Part shown: positions 27,617 to 35,828 of the stretch, piece by piece | Layout of the letters: the number at the start of each line of letters is the position of its first letter | Position numbering within the stretch: position 1 is the first letter of the stretch | From: Verrucomicrobiia bacterium | GTDB lineage: Bacteria > Verrucomicrobiota > Verrucomicrobiia > Limisphaerales > Pedosphaeraceae | Direction: 5' to 3' | NCBI GenBank assembly: GCA_036268055.1 | Contig: DATAUW010000020.1 | Coordinates: forward strand, 1 to 63,550 | DNA: 63,550 nucleotides | The notes under the pieces: model-generated | The model's database searches: none | What the model saw: the letters and a program-made list of their open reading frames with translations, nothing else | What the model was told of the DNA's origin: nothing | Made by a program: the position numbers and the translations under genes

Positions 27617-28852
27617 ATGAGAAAACCTTCCGTCCTCATCATTTTTCTGACCGTTTTCATTGACCTGATCGGTTTCGGAATCGTCATTCCGTTGCTGCCG
27701 ATCTACGCCAAAAATTTCGCGGCCACCGGCCTCGAGATCGGCGCGCTCATGTCCACCTTCTCGCTGATGCAATTCGTCTTTGCGCCCGTGCTGGGCCGCC
27801 TCTCGGATCGCATCGGCCGCCGGCCCGTGATCCTCACCAGCACCGCGGGCGCTTGCATTTCCTACGCGATTTTTGCCTGGGGTTCGGGTTTGCCCAGCCG
27901 CAACGGTCTCCTGGTTTTATTTCTCTCGCGCGCTTTCGCCGGCTTGTGTGGCGGCAACATCGGTGTGGCGCAGGCCTACATCGCCGACATCACCCCGCCC
28001 GAGCAGCGCTCGAAAAAAATGGGCCTCATCGGCATGGCGTTCGGGCTCGGGTTTATTCTCGGCCCATTCTTTGGCGCGAAAGCGCGGCAATATTTTGGCC
28101 CGGCCGGCCCGGGTTGGGTCGCTTCCTCGTTTTGTGCGATCAATTTTATTCTCGCGACCGTCATCCTGCCGGAAAGCCGCAAGCCCGGCTCCGAACATGT
28201 CGCGCCGCGCCCGCATCTCGATCAATGGCTTCACACTATGCAAAAGCCGAAAGTGGGTTTGTTGATCAGCGTGTTTTTTCTCGCGACCTTTTGCTTCACC
28301 TGTTTCGAAACCACACTCAGCCTGCTCGTGCTGCAAAAATTCGGCGTGGACCCCGAGACCACCGATGGCATCAAAGTCGCGGCGCATCTGTTCATGTTCG
28401 CGGGAATTGTCGGCGCGGTGTTCCAGGGCGGCGCGACCGGGCGATTGGTCAAGCTGCTCGGCGAACCAAAACTGGTTGCCGTCAGTTTATTGTGCGTCGC
28501 ATTCAGCCTCGGCCCGATGCCTTTCGCGAACACCTGGACCCAAATCTATTTGCTGCTCGCCTTGCTCGCCATTGGCTCAAGCATGACGCGCCCGCCCGTG
28601 TTCGGCATGATTTCCAACCTCACCAGTTCCAATGAACAAGGCGCGACGATCGGCGTGGCGCAAAGCATGGGCAGCCTCGCGCGCATCCTTGGCCCGATTT
28701 TTGCCGCGACCCTTTTCGTCAAAAACCCCATCCTGCCGTACGCGTCCTGCGCCGTCGTCGCCTTGATCACTGCGCTGCTCGCGTGGGCGCAACTGCCGAA
28801 AAATTATCATCCGACTCATGCGGCCAAAGTCGAAACCGTGCCGGAAGCCTAA
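27617..28852 (+). CDS. MFS multidrug/tetracycline-type exporter (DHA1)
   Basis: 411 residues with 12 predicted transmembrane segments. The N-terminus LTVFIDLIGFGIVIPLLPIYA and motif A GRLSDRIGRRPVIL match TetA-like DHA1 drug:H+ antiporters. Motif C-like GLGFILGPFFGA occurs in segment 5. The substrate cannot be inferred, and no tetR-type regulator is adjacent. Its last 35 bases overlap the start of the downstream esterase gene in another frame, suggesting co-expression. Confidence 0.85.
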   Translation: MRKPSVLIIFLTVFIDLIGFGIVIPLLPIYAKNFAATGLEIGALMSTFSLMQFVFAPVLGRLSDRIGRRPVILTSTAGACISYAIFAWGSGLPSRNGLLVLFLSRAFAGLCGGNIGVAQAYIADITPPEQRSKKMGLIGMAFGLGFILGPFFGAKARQYFGPAGPGWVASSFCAINFILATVILPESRKPGSEHVAPRPHLDQWLHTMQKPKVGLLISVFFLATFCFTCFETTLSLLVLQKFGVDPETTDGIKVAAHLFMFAGIVGAVFQGGATGRLVKLLGEPKLVAVSLLCVAFSLGPMPFANTWTQIYLLLALLAIGSSMTRPPVFGMISNLTSSNEQGATIGVAQSMGSLARILGPIFAATLFVKNPILPYASCAVVALITALLAWAQLPKNYHPTHAAKVETVPEA

Positions 28853-30404
28853 GCTCGCGAGCCTTCGTTTTGCTTTCGCGCAATTTTTTTCGCTGGTGTT
28901 GTTTGCCATGTTGGCCCTGCCATCGCGGGCCGAAACCAATCTTCGCTTTGAAGTGGGAATAAAAAAGGGCCTGGCCACCGCTCCGCAGAATGGCCGGCTT
29001 TTAGTCGTCCTCAGTCGAAATGAAAGCGATGAACTGTGGCCGACCTTGGATGATCCCGGAACTAACACGCCTTTCGTGCTGGCGCGCGACGTGACCAATT
29101 TTATCGCCGGCGCAACCGGTGTTCTCGACGGCAAATCAATCGCGTTTCCAATAGCAAATCTTTCCCAGCTTCCTGCGGGTGATTATTTTGTCCAGGCATT
29201 GCTCAGCGTGAACGAAGATTTGCGCAGCCCGGATGCACCCGGAAATTTTTACAGCGCGGCTCGAAAAACCCGTCTCGATCCAGCGCTCGGCGGCAAAGAG
29301 GTTTTGGAATTGTCGCGGCAGATTCCCGCTGAAAAATTGCCGCGCGACGCCAAGTTGGTGAAATTCATAAAAATCCCTTCACCATTGCTGAGCCAATTTT
29401 ACGGCCGTCCGATCTACCTGCGCGCCGGAATTATTTTGCCGCGTGATTTCGCCCGCGAGCCGCATCGCAAATATCCCCTTTGGGTTCGCATCGGCGGATG
29501 GGGCGCGCGTTACACGTCGGTGAACAAATTGATGGGCGATGAATCCGAGTTCAGGGCAAACTGGCTCGCGGACAAAACCCCCCGCATGATTCTTTTGCAG
29601 TTGGATGGCGCCGGGCCGCTGGGCGACCCGTATCAAGTCAACTCCGCGAACAACGGGCCTTACGGCGACGCCATCACGCAGGAATTGATTCCGTACGTGG
29701 AAAAAATGTTTCGCGGCATCGGCAAACCCCGCGCGCGAACACTCTCGGGATTGTCCACCGGCGGATGGGTGTCGCTCGCGCTGCAAATTTTTTATCCCGA
29801 TTATTTCAACGGCACTTGGACGTTTTGCCCCGACCCAGTGGATTTTCGCGCGTTTGAATTGGTCAATATTTACGAGGACGATAATGCCTATGTGAACCAA
29901 TTTGGAAACGAGCGGCCCAGTGACCGTACTGTGCTGGGTGACGTGCGCCTGACCATGCGGCGTGAAGTGCGAATGGAGAATATTCTTGGCGCGGGAGACA
30001 GTTGGACGATGTCCGGCAAACAATGGGGCACGTGGAATGCCACTTTCGGCCCGCGCGGTGCGGACGACCGACCATCCGTTTTATGGGATCCGCAGACCGG
30101 CATAATCAATCACACCGTGGCCGAACAATGGAAAAAATATGACCTGCGTTTGGTGCTCGAAAAAAATTGGGCGACGCTGGGCCCGAAACTCCAAGGCAAA
30201 CTTCACATCTCCGTCGGCGACGCCGACAATTATTTTTTGAACAACGCCGTGCATCTTCTCGACCAATTTCTTTCGCAAGCCGATCCCCCGTTTCGTGGCC
30301 GGATTATTTACGGGCCGGGCAAAGGTCATGCGTGGATGGACATCACGACTTCACAAATGATGCGCGAAATGGAAGCGGCAACCGGCGGCCCGCGAGGCAA
30401 CTAA
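28818..30404 (+). CDS. Exported esterase-like alpha/beta hydrolase (PF00756 type)
   Basis: 528 residues. A signal peptide is followed by an N-terminal beta domain of about 200 residues (up to about GRPIYLRAGIILP). A putative-esterase domain then has the nucleophile elbow GLSTGGWVSL, a DGAGP oxyanion-side loop, and a C-terminal His in GPGKGHAWMD. This is the trilactone hydrolase/feruloyl-esterase-like fold; the substrate is not evident. It starts inside the MFS gene by 35 bases. The esterase-fold call is good, the specific activity is not. Confidence 0.75.
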   Translation: MRPKSKPCRKPKLASLRFAFAQFFSLVLFAMLALPSRAETNLRFEVGIKKGLATAPQNGRLLVVLSRNESDELWPTLDDPGTNTPFVLARDVTNFIAGATGVLDGKSIAFPIANLSQLPAGDYFVQALLSVNEDLRSPDAPGNFYSAARKTRLDPALGGKEVLELSRQIPAEKLPRDAKLVKFIKIPSPLLSQFYGRPIYLRAGIILPRDFAREPHRKYPLWVRIGGWGARYTSVNKLMGDESEFRANWLADKTPRMILLQLDGAGPLGDPYQVNSANNGPYGDAITQELIPYVEKMFRGIGKPRARTLSGLSTGGWVSLALQIFYPDYFNGTWTFCPDPVDFRAFELVNIYEDDNAYVNQFGNERPSDRTVLGDVRLTMRREVRMENILGAGDSWTMSGKQWGTWNATFGPRGADDRPSVLWDPQTGIINHTVAEQWKKYDLRLVLEKNWATLGPKLQGKLHISVGDADNYFLNNAVHLLDQFLSQADPPFRGRIIYGPGKGHAWMDITTSQMMREMEAATGGPRGN

Positions 30405-30421
30405 TTGTTTCGCGCCGCAAA

Positions 30422-31552
30422 TCAGCCGCGCATTTCCTCGGGATCGAGTCCCACGCTACGACACCACTCGGCATAAGCGAATGGAGAAATCTCCGAAGGC
30501 TTGATTTCACTGCGTCCGCCCCAAAAGACATTGGTATAGCTGAGCGGAATGCCAATGCTGCGCAAATGCTCGTCAATCGCCGCTTTGTGTTGCAGCACCA
30601 ATTCGCGGTCCGTGCCGTGCGCGACGCCCATGATATTGACGTTGCGAAATTCCGTCCCCCCTTCGCGCCAGTAAGCGTGAGTGAGAATGTGATGACGTCC
30701 GACTTCGCGCCCGGCTTCAATCTCGCGCCCCGCAGGCACGGCCCAATGAAACAGCGCATTGAAACGCGTAACGCGCTCTCCACTGGCGAGCGGCTTGACG
30801 TGTTCCAAAAAAGTTGAGAAGCGGCCAATGACCTTGCGGCGATTCAAGTCGTCCGCGATCTTGCAAAATTCCTCGAGCGAAACTTCGGCTTCGTCGGCGC
30901 GCGCCTGCCAGATGTTTTCGACAATTTCCTCGGGATCGAATTCGCGCTTCAAGGCGGTGAGCACGCGCCACTCGGATTCGTTCAACTTCACGACGTTGAC
31001 ATCCATGACCTCGGCAAGTTCGTCGGCCTTGCTGCCCGGCGACATCCCGCGGCGGCGGATGTGGCCGACGCCGAGCGCGAAAAGTCGCTTGGCCGGCATA
31101 AGAAGAAAATGTTCCGCGCCGATTTTTTGCGCCAGAAATTCCCCATGCTTTTGCATCGAAAAACCCTGCGGCACTTTCAACGTCGTCCAAAGTTTGTAAT
31201 TGGAACCGGGCGTCGCGGGATCGGCGGAGCGGAGGACGACGTGGCCGGAAAAGGGATCATTCTGAAACAAGTAATCGAATCCCGCATCGAGTTTTTCAGC
31301 GGGAACCTGCCACGCAACCAGCGCGCCCGGAGCGAGATTGGTCGCCATCAACGTCTGGCGGACGCGGCGAATGATGCCGGCCTTGACCATCGCCTGAATG
31401 CGTTCGATGACAATCGGAACCTCGACGCCCGACAAACGGGAAATTTCACCGAACGGATCGCGCTGGAAACCTTGGAGCTTGTCTTCGGAAACAGCAAGAA
31501 TGCGGGCATTGATGGGATCGCCAATCTCAACGGGCACGGTAGTTAAATTCAT
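30422..31552 (-). CDS. Fused two-domain Lrp/AsnC-like protein, siroheme decarboxylase (AhbA-AhbB/NirDL type)
   Basis: 376 residues with two tandem AsnC-like units, each a winged helix plus ligand-binding domain. Unit 1 begins GDPINARILAVSEDKLQ... and ends near residue 165. Unit 2 spans about residues 185-345 and contains HHILTHAYWREGGTEFRNVNIMGVAHG, resembling the VSHCYER...YN...MIHG block of siroheme decarboxylases. These enzymes remove acetate carboxyls from siroheme on the way to heme b or heme d1; normally two separate subunits act together. Lrp-type gene regulation is the main alternative, but the duplicated layout fits AhbA-AhbB better. No other ahb or nir genes are nearby. Confidence 0.7.
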   Translation of the reverse strand: MNLTTVPVEIGDPINARILAVSEDKLQGFQRDPFGEISRLSGVEVPIVIERIQAMVKAGIIRRVRQTLMATNLAPGALVAWQVPAEKLDAGFDYLFQNDPFSGHVVLRSADPATPGSNYKLWTTLKVPQGFSMQKHGEFLAQKIGAEHFLLMPAKRLFALGVGHIRRRGMSPGSKADELAEVMDVNVVKLNESEWRVLTALKREFDPEEIVENIWQARADEAEVSLEEFCKIADDLNRRKVIGRFSTFLEHVKPLASGERVTRFNALFHWAVPAGREIEAGREVGRHHILTHAYWREGGTEFRNVNIMGVAHGTDRELVLQHKAAIDEHLRSIGIPLSYTNVFWGGRSEIKPSEISPFAYAEWCRSVGLDPEEMRG

Positions 31553-31661
31553 TCAGCCATCAATATAACAGAACGGAAAAACTTTCCAATAATGGAATTG
31601 GCACGCAGAGAGCCGCACTTTGCGCATTGAGCCTTGCGCAAATTGGTGGCATGTTCCGGCA

Positions 31662-32468
31662 ATGGACAAGCCGCCAGTCATGCACTCGCTTACGCGCGCT
31701 GAATTGAAAGATTTGCAGGCCGCCAAATCGTTGCTTGAACATCCGGGCTTCACAATTCGCATGGCAAATCTCCTCGGCGGTCCGGTCGAAAAAGGTTTCG
31801 CGTTGCTGCCCGCCGGTTGGTCGAACATCGTCAACCGCGCGACGAAATCGGCATTGATGAAATCGCTGCAAGTGGCTGTCGCGAGCCTCGGCAATCGCAA
31901 GCCGCGCAAGTCGCGGGAGAAACTTCACAAGCTATTGATCGGCGCGTCGGGCGGAATCGGCGGTGCGTTCGGCCTCGCGGCGTTGCCGGTCGAGTTGCCG
32001 GTATCCACCGCGATCATGTTGCGCTCCATCGCCGACATCGCGCGCAGTGAAGGTCATGATATTTCGCAACTTCAAACCCGGCTTGAATGCCTGGAAGTTT
32101 TTGCGCTCGGCGGACGCACTTCAAGCGACAACGCCGCCGACAGTGTCTATTGGATGACGCGTGCAGCATTGACCAAATCCGTGGCGGACGCCGCAAATTA
32201 TCTCGTGGAAAAAGGCACGGTGGACGCGGCAGCCCCAGCGCTCATTCGCCTCGTCAATGCCATCGCGTCCCGCTTTGGCGTGGTGGTATCCGAAGAACTC
32301 GCGGCGAAGGCGGTCCCAGTGATCGGCGCGGCGGGTGGCGGACTGGTGAACGTGCTGTTCATAGATCACTTTCAGGACATGGCGCGTGGTCATTTCATCG
32401 TGAAACGGCTGGAAGCGATTCACGGTATCGAAAAAATCCGCGCGGTGTATGAAGACTTGCCCACGTAA
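31662..32468 (+). CDS. EcsC family protein
   Basis: 268 residues from the ATG at 31662; the frame extends to 31620. The sequence has the EcsC pattern: a glycine-rich amphipathic region GASGGIGGAFGLAALPVELPVSTAIMLRSIADIARSEGHD (residues around 100-140, read in parts), CLEVFALGG and a second hydrophobic region AVPVIGAAGGGLVNVLFIDHF. EcsC is linked to the Ecs ABC transporter in Bacillus, but the family is widespread without it. The biochemical role is unknown. It converges with sodA. Confidence 0.8.
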   Translation: MDKPPVMHSLTRAELKDLQAAKSLLEHPGFTIRMANLLGGPVEKGFALLPAGWSNIVNRATKSALMKSLQVAVASLGNRKPRKSREKLHKLLIGASGGIGGAFGLAALPVELPVSTAIMLRSIADIARSEGHDISQLQTRLECLEVFALGGRTSSDNAADSVYWMTRAALTKSVADAANYLVEKGTVDAAAPALIRLVNAIASRFGVVVSEELAAKAVPVIGAAGGGLVNVLFIDHFQDMARGHFIVKRLEAIHGIEKIRAVYEDLPT

Positions 32469-32470
32469 AT

Positions 32471-32503
32471 AAAAACGGCGCGCCGTTGTGCACGACGCGC
32501 CGT
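32471..32503 (-). terminator. Intrinsic terminator of sodA
   Basis: On the minus strand an 8-bp GC stem (32496-32503 with 32475-32482) is followed by TTTTTATTTA (complement of 32475-32466). It lies just after the sodA stop. EcsC transcripts from the other side lack a U-run here. Confidence 0.75.
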
Positions 32504-32518
32504 GTCGAAAATAGTTTC

Positions 32519-33139
32519 TTACGAAGCGTAGAGGCGGGCGACTTCCGGCCAATTCACCACGTTCCAAAACGCCTTCAAATAATCCGGGCGCTTGTTCTGG
32601 TATTTCAAATAATAGGCATGTTCCCAGACATCGCAGCCAAGAATGGGTTTGCCTTCGCAAGTGGCGATGGTTTTGCCCATGACCGGATTGTCCTGGTTCG
32701 CGGTCGTGGCGATCTCAAGTTTGCCGCCGTTGACGACCAGCCAAACCCAGCCGCTGCCGAAACGGGAAGCGCCCGCGGCTTCAAACTTTTGCTTGAACAC
32801 CTCGAGGCTGCCAAAAGCGGCGTTGATGTCATCGGCCAATTTTCCCGTCGGCGCGCCACCGGCGTGCGGGGCGAGCATCTTCCAGAACAGCGAGTGATTA
32901 AAATGGCCGCCGCCGTTGTTGCGCACCGCGGCGCGGATATCATCGGGGACATTGTCGAGCGCGGAAATGAGTTGCTCGACGGTCTTGCTTTCGAGACCGG
33001 GTTTGCCGGCGATCGCCTTGTTCAAATTGGTGACATAAGCATTGTGATGCTTGTCGTGATGGATTTCCATCGTCGCAGCGTCAATGTGCGGTTCGAGCGC
33101 ATTGTTCGCATAAGGCAGAGGAGGTAGTTCGTAGGCCAT
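32519..33139 (-). CDS. sodA: Superoxide dismutase, Mn-type
   Basis: 206 residues, full length. Metal ligands: H27 (MEIHHDKHH), H82 (NHSLFW), D170 and H174 ([10 protein letters not shown]). Gly at position 77 and Gln149 in TANQDNP are the Mn-enzyme pair; Fe-type enzymes carry Gln near 69 and Ala later. The start [20 protein letters not shown] is canonical. It converts superoxide to peroxide in the cytoplasm. Single-gene unit with its own terminator. Confidence 0.96.
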   Translation of the reverse strand: MAYELPPLPYANNALEPHIDAATMEIHHDKHHNAYVTNLNKAIAGKPGLESKTVEQLISALDNVPDDIRAAVRNNGGGHFNHSLFWKMLAPHAGGAPTGKLADDINAAFGSLEVFKQKFEAAGASRFGSGWVWLVVNGGKLEIATTANQDNPVMGKTIATCEGKPILGCDVWEHAYYLKYQNKRPDYLKAFWNVVNWPEVARLYAS

Positions 33140-33366
33140 ATTATCTATAGTTTGGTTGTTTTGATCCGTAATGAATTAACAAGGTGAGACTGTTGTTAAT
33201 GCAAAGACAGCATAGCCGAGAAGGCCAGTTCTCACAAGGGCATTTGATTTTCAATTTTGTACGAGCTTTTAGTGAAGGTGAAACGGCCATTAAAATTGTT
33301 ATTTAATAGACCCGGCGCGATAATTTCCGCGAGGAACAAATCTCAAAAAATTTCGCTGCTCAGCTT

Positions 33367-33825
33367 TCACGCCCAATTTAATTCCTGCAAAGCCTGAACA
33401 AGTTCCGGTCTCATAATCCACTCGTAATGCCCGTTCTCATTATGCAGCATTTCCTCGTTGCCATAAGCCAGCGTACGCCACCAGTGGCGCTCACCTGACT
33501 TGACGGGCTTAGGCGCGTAATGGAGTACATCGGCGACGTGGTGAGCCAAAATGCCATACTGCATGTTAGCGGAAGAATAATTTGGATAGCCAACTTCCTC
33601 TGCGAGCTTGGACGCAGTAATGGTGTGTCTAGGGGCTTGGCAATGGGCTCTAAGCATTTTTGCAAAGGGAATCATATCAGGAACTTTGTCACGGACAGCG
33701 CGCAACGCCTCTTTGAATTGTTCCGACCCGGCTATTGGCGATGGGTCATCAAATTCAGTATATGGCATATCAAAATAGAACCACGCTGGTATAAAAAACA
33801 CCAGCAACAAACTAATACTGAACAA
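33367..33825 (-). CDS. Membrane-anchored hypothetical protein
   Basis: 152 residues if the TTG at 33825 starts it. The first 18 residues form one hydrophobic segment (LFSISLLLVFFIPAWFYF-like). A soluble domain follows: RDKVPDMIPFAKMLRAH, TITASKLAEEVGYPNYSSANMQYGILAHHVAD and GHYEWIMRPELVQALQEL. The soluble block reminds me of the small domain found next to HNH or McrA-type nucleases, but no nuclease is fused here and I do not assign a function. It follows hisH by 65 bases on the same strand. An ATG at residue 20 would remove the membrane anchor, so the start is uncertain. Confidence 0.55.
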   Translation of the reverse strand: MFSISLLLVFFIPAWFYFDMPYTEFDDPSPIAGSEQFKEALRAVRDKVPDMIPFAKMLRAHCQAPRHTITASKLAEEVGYPNYSSANMQYGILAHHVADVLHYAPKPVKSGERHWWRTLAYGNEEMLHNENGHYEWIMRPELVQALQELNWA

Positions 33826-33890
33826 TTTTGGGTTGGATAGTGAATGAAGATGGGGATTCGGCGATCATAGTCCGCCGCTACAGGGGAGGT

Positions 33891-34511
33891 TTAATTCCCA
33901 GCAAACTCTACGAAATTTTTTAATAATTGCAGTCCGACCGCCTGGCTTTTCTCGGGATGAAATTGCGTGGCGAAAACATTATCGCGGCAAACGGCGGATG
34001 CGAACGTCTGCCCGTGAGTCGTGCGCGTGGCGATGATGCTTGAGTCCGTCGGTTGCGGGAAAAAACTGTGGACAAAATAGACATGACTGCCTGAGCGAAT
34101 GCCCTTGAACAAGGGACAATCCGGTTGCGCAATCTCGATCTGGTTCCAGCCAATCTGCGGAATCTTCAAGCCGGATTGCTCGGTGAAACGCACAACCTTC
34201 CCGCCGAAAATTCCCATGCCCGCAGCGCAACTGTTGAACTCCTCGCTCTTCTCAAACAACGCCTGATAGCCGACACAGATTCCGAGAAAGGGCCGCCCGC
34301 TCTGGATAAATTCACGCGAAGCCTCGAGCATTTCCTGGCGCTGAAGCGCGTTGAGGCAATCGTCGAACGCGCCCACTCCCGGCAGCACCACCGCGCGCGC
34401 ATCTTTTAATTGTTCCGGACGCTGCACGACGTGGACATCGCCGCCCACTTTCAAAAGGGCCTTTTGCACGCTGCGCAAGTTGCCGGAACCGTAGTCAATC
34501 AGAGCAATCAC
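33891..34511 (-). CDS. hisH: Imidazole glycerol phosphate synthase, glutaminase subunit HisH
   Basis: Class I glutamine amidotransferase that feeds ammonia to HisF in histidine biosynthesis. 206 residues. It has ALIDYGSGNLRSVQKAL at the start, the nucleophile Cys in FLGICVGYQ, and the His/Glu pair in TQFHPEKSQ. Oxyanion strand VVLPGVGAF is present. No hisF or other his genes are adjacent in the window. It lies 31 bases after the rlmN stop, same strand. Confidence 0.93.
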   Translation of the reverse strand: MIALIDYGSGNLRSVQKALLKVGGDVHVVQRPEQLKDARAVVLPGVGAFDDCLNALQRQEMLEASREFIQSGRPFLGICVGYQALFEKSEEFNSCAAGMGIFGGKVVRFTEQSGLKIPQIGWNQIEIAQPDCPLFKGIRSGSHVYFVHSFFPQPTDSSIIATRTTHGQTFASAVCRDNVFATQFHPEKSQAVGLQLLKNFVEFAGN

Positions 34512-34542
34512 GGACGCAGAGTAATTTCAGTCGCGCCCAATT

Positions 34543-35670
34543 TCAACCTGTGATTGCCAACTCGCGCTCCGTCTTGAGCCGCAACTGGCCGCAGGCGGCG
34601 TCAATGTCGTGGCCTTTCTCGCGGCGCAAAGTGGCGGTCACATCGCGCGCTTCGAGCGCGGCCAAAAATTCTTCCTGCACGGTTTCGCTGGGACGCTGCC
34701 AGTCGAGGTCTTCAACTTTGTTATACGGAATCAAATTCACTTTCGCATGAAGGCGATGCGCGAGTTCGCCGAGCGGTTTCGTTTGGTCCAAGCCATCGTT
34801 CACTCCCGCGATGAGAATATATTCCAACGTGATCATGCGCTCTTTTTTTTGCTGATAATACTCGCAAGCAGCAGTCAACTCAGTCAAAGGATACTTGCGA
34901 TTGACCGGCATGATTTTATTGCGCGTCTCATCAGTGGCGCCGTGAAGGGAAATCGCGAGGCGAAATTGCAACGGCTCATCCGCGAGCTTGCGAATCTGTG
35001 GCACGAGTCCGCTCGTTGAAATAGTGATCTTGCGCGCACCGATGCCGCCGCCCCACGGCGCATTGAGGATGCGCAAGGCCGCGAGCAGATTGTCGTAATT
35101 CGCCAGTGGTTCGCCCATGCCCATGATGACAAGATTATTGACGAGGCGTTCAGCCGGCGGCGCTTCCGCGTTTTTTAATTTTGCATTTTTAATTTTTAAT
35201 TCTTCCGCCTGATGCCAGCGTTCCGTCGCGAGAACTTGTTCAACAATTTCGTACACCTGCAAGTTGCGCTTCCACCCTTCGAGTCCGCTCGCGCAAAATT
35301 TGCAGCCGTACGCGCAGCCGACTTGCGTCGAGACACAAAGCGTATGGCGGTCGCTCGCTTCGCCGTAAAGCGCGGGATTCGCGGGGATGAGCACGCTCTC
35401 GATCAGCGATTGATCGTGGAGACGCCAGAGAAATTTTTGCGTGGTGTCGCGCGAACCTTGTTTGCGGACCAGTTCGAGCGTGTTGAGCGAATATTCTTTT
35501 CGCAACAAGTCGCGCAAGGCTTTGGGCAGATTCGTCATCGCATCCCAACTCGTGACGCGATGGACGTAAAGCCATTCGAGCAGTTGCGCGACGCGATAGG
35601 CGGGCTGCTTCCAGTCCGCGAAACGCGCGCGCAAACCGTCGGCGCTAATGGATTTGATGTCGGTCACCAC
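34543..35670 (-). CDS. rlmN: 23S rRNA/tRNA dual-specificity adenine C2 methyltransferase RlmN
   Basis: Radical SAM methyltransferase of A2503 in 23S rRNA and A37 in tRNAs. 375 residues. The cluster motif is CAYGCKFC, with GMGEPLANYDN for SAM binding, and the methyl-carrying Cys lies in DIDAACGQLR near the C-terminus. Start is GTG at 35670 or the next GTG at 35667. Between HQAEE and RLVNNLVIMG there are extra residues (LKIKNAKLKNAEAP), coded by an AT-rich repeat and absent in usual RlmN. The frame is intact. Confidence 0.93.
   Translation of the reverse strand: MVTDIKSISADGLRARFADWKQPAYRVAQLLEWLYVHRVTSWDAMTNLPKALRDLLRKEYSLNTLELVRKQGSRDTTQKFLWRLHDQSLIESVLIPANPALYGEASDRHTLCVSTQVGCAYGCKFCASGLEGWKRNLQVYEIVEQVLATERWHQAEELKIKNAKLKNAEAPPAERLVNNLVIMGMGEPLANYDNLLAALRILNAPWGGGIGARKITISTSGLVPQIRKLADEPLQFRLAISLHGATDETRNKIMPVNRKYPLTELTAACEYYQQKKERMITLEYILIAGVNDGLDQTKPLGELAHRLHAKVNLIPYNKVEDLDWQRPSETVQEEFLAALEARDVTATLRREKGHDIDAACGQLRLKTERELAITG
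35168..35202. repeat. AT-rich repeat inserted in frame in rlmN
   Basis: A 35-base AT-rich block contains CATTTTTAATTTTTAATTC (35184-35202), identical to 4448-4466 before chdC. On the coding strand it translates to the Lys/Leu-rich insert of RlmN. Confidence 0.65.
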
Positions 35671-35733
35671 GAACCAACTTAACCCAATTAAGAAATCAGG
35701 AAAGACGAAAGCGCGACAACTTGCTTATCCGCC

Positions 35734-35827
35734 GATTGAACACGGATGAAACACTGATTTAAAAACAGATTGGAATGACCAAATATCTTTTCTAGCGGTG
35801 TTCAATCCGTGTTTCATCCGTGGCTAA
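35734..35827. repeat. Inverted 'ACGGAT' repeat in the rlmN-glgP spacer
   Basis: CACGGATGAAACAC (35741-35754) is the exact reverse complement of GTGTTTCATCCGTG (35810-35823). GATTGAACAC (35734-35743) is the reverse complement of GTGTTCAATC (35798-35807). The right arm ends one base before the glgP stop codon (read on the minus strand). A related copy ends next to lysS. Confidence 0.7.
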
Positions 35828-35828
35828 C

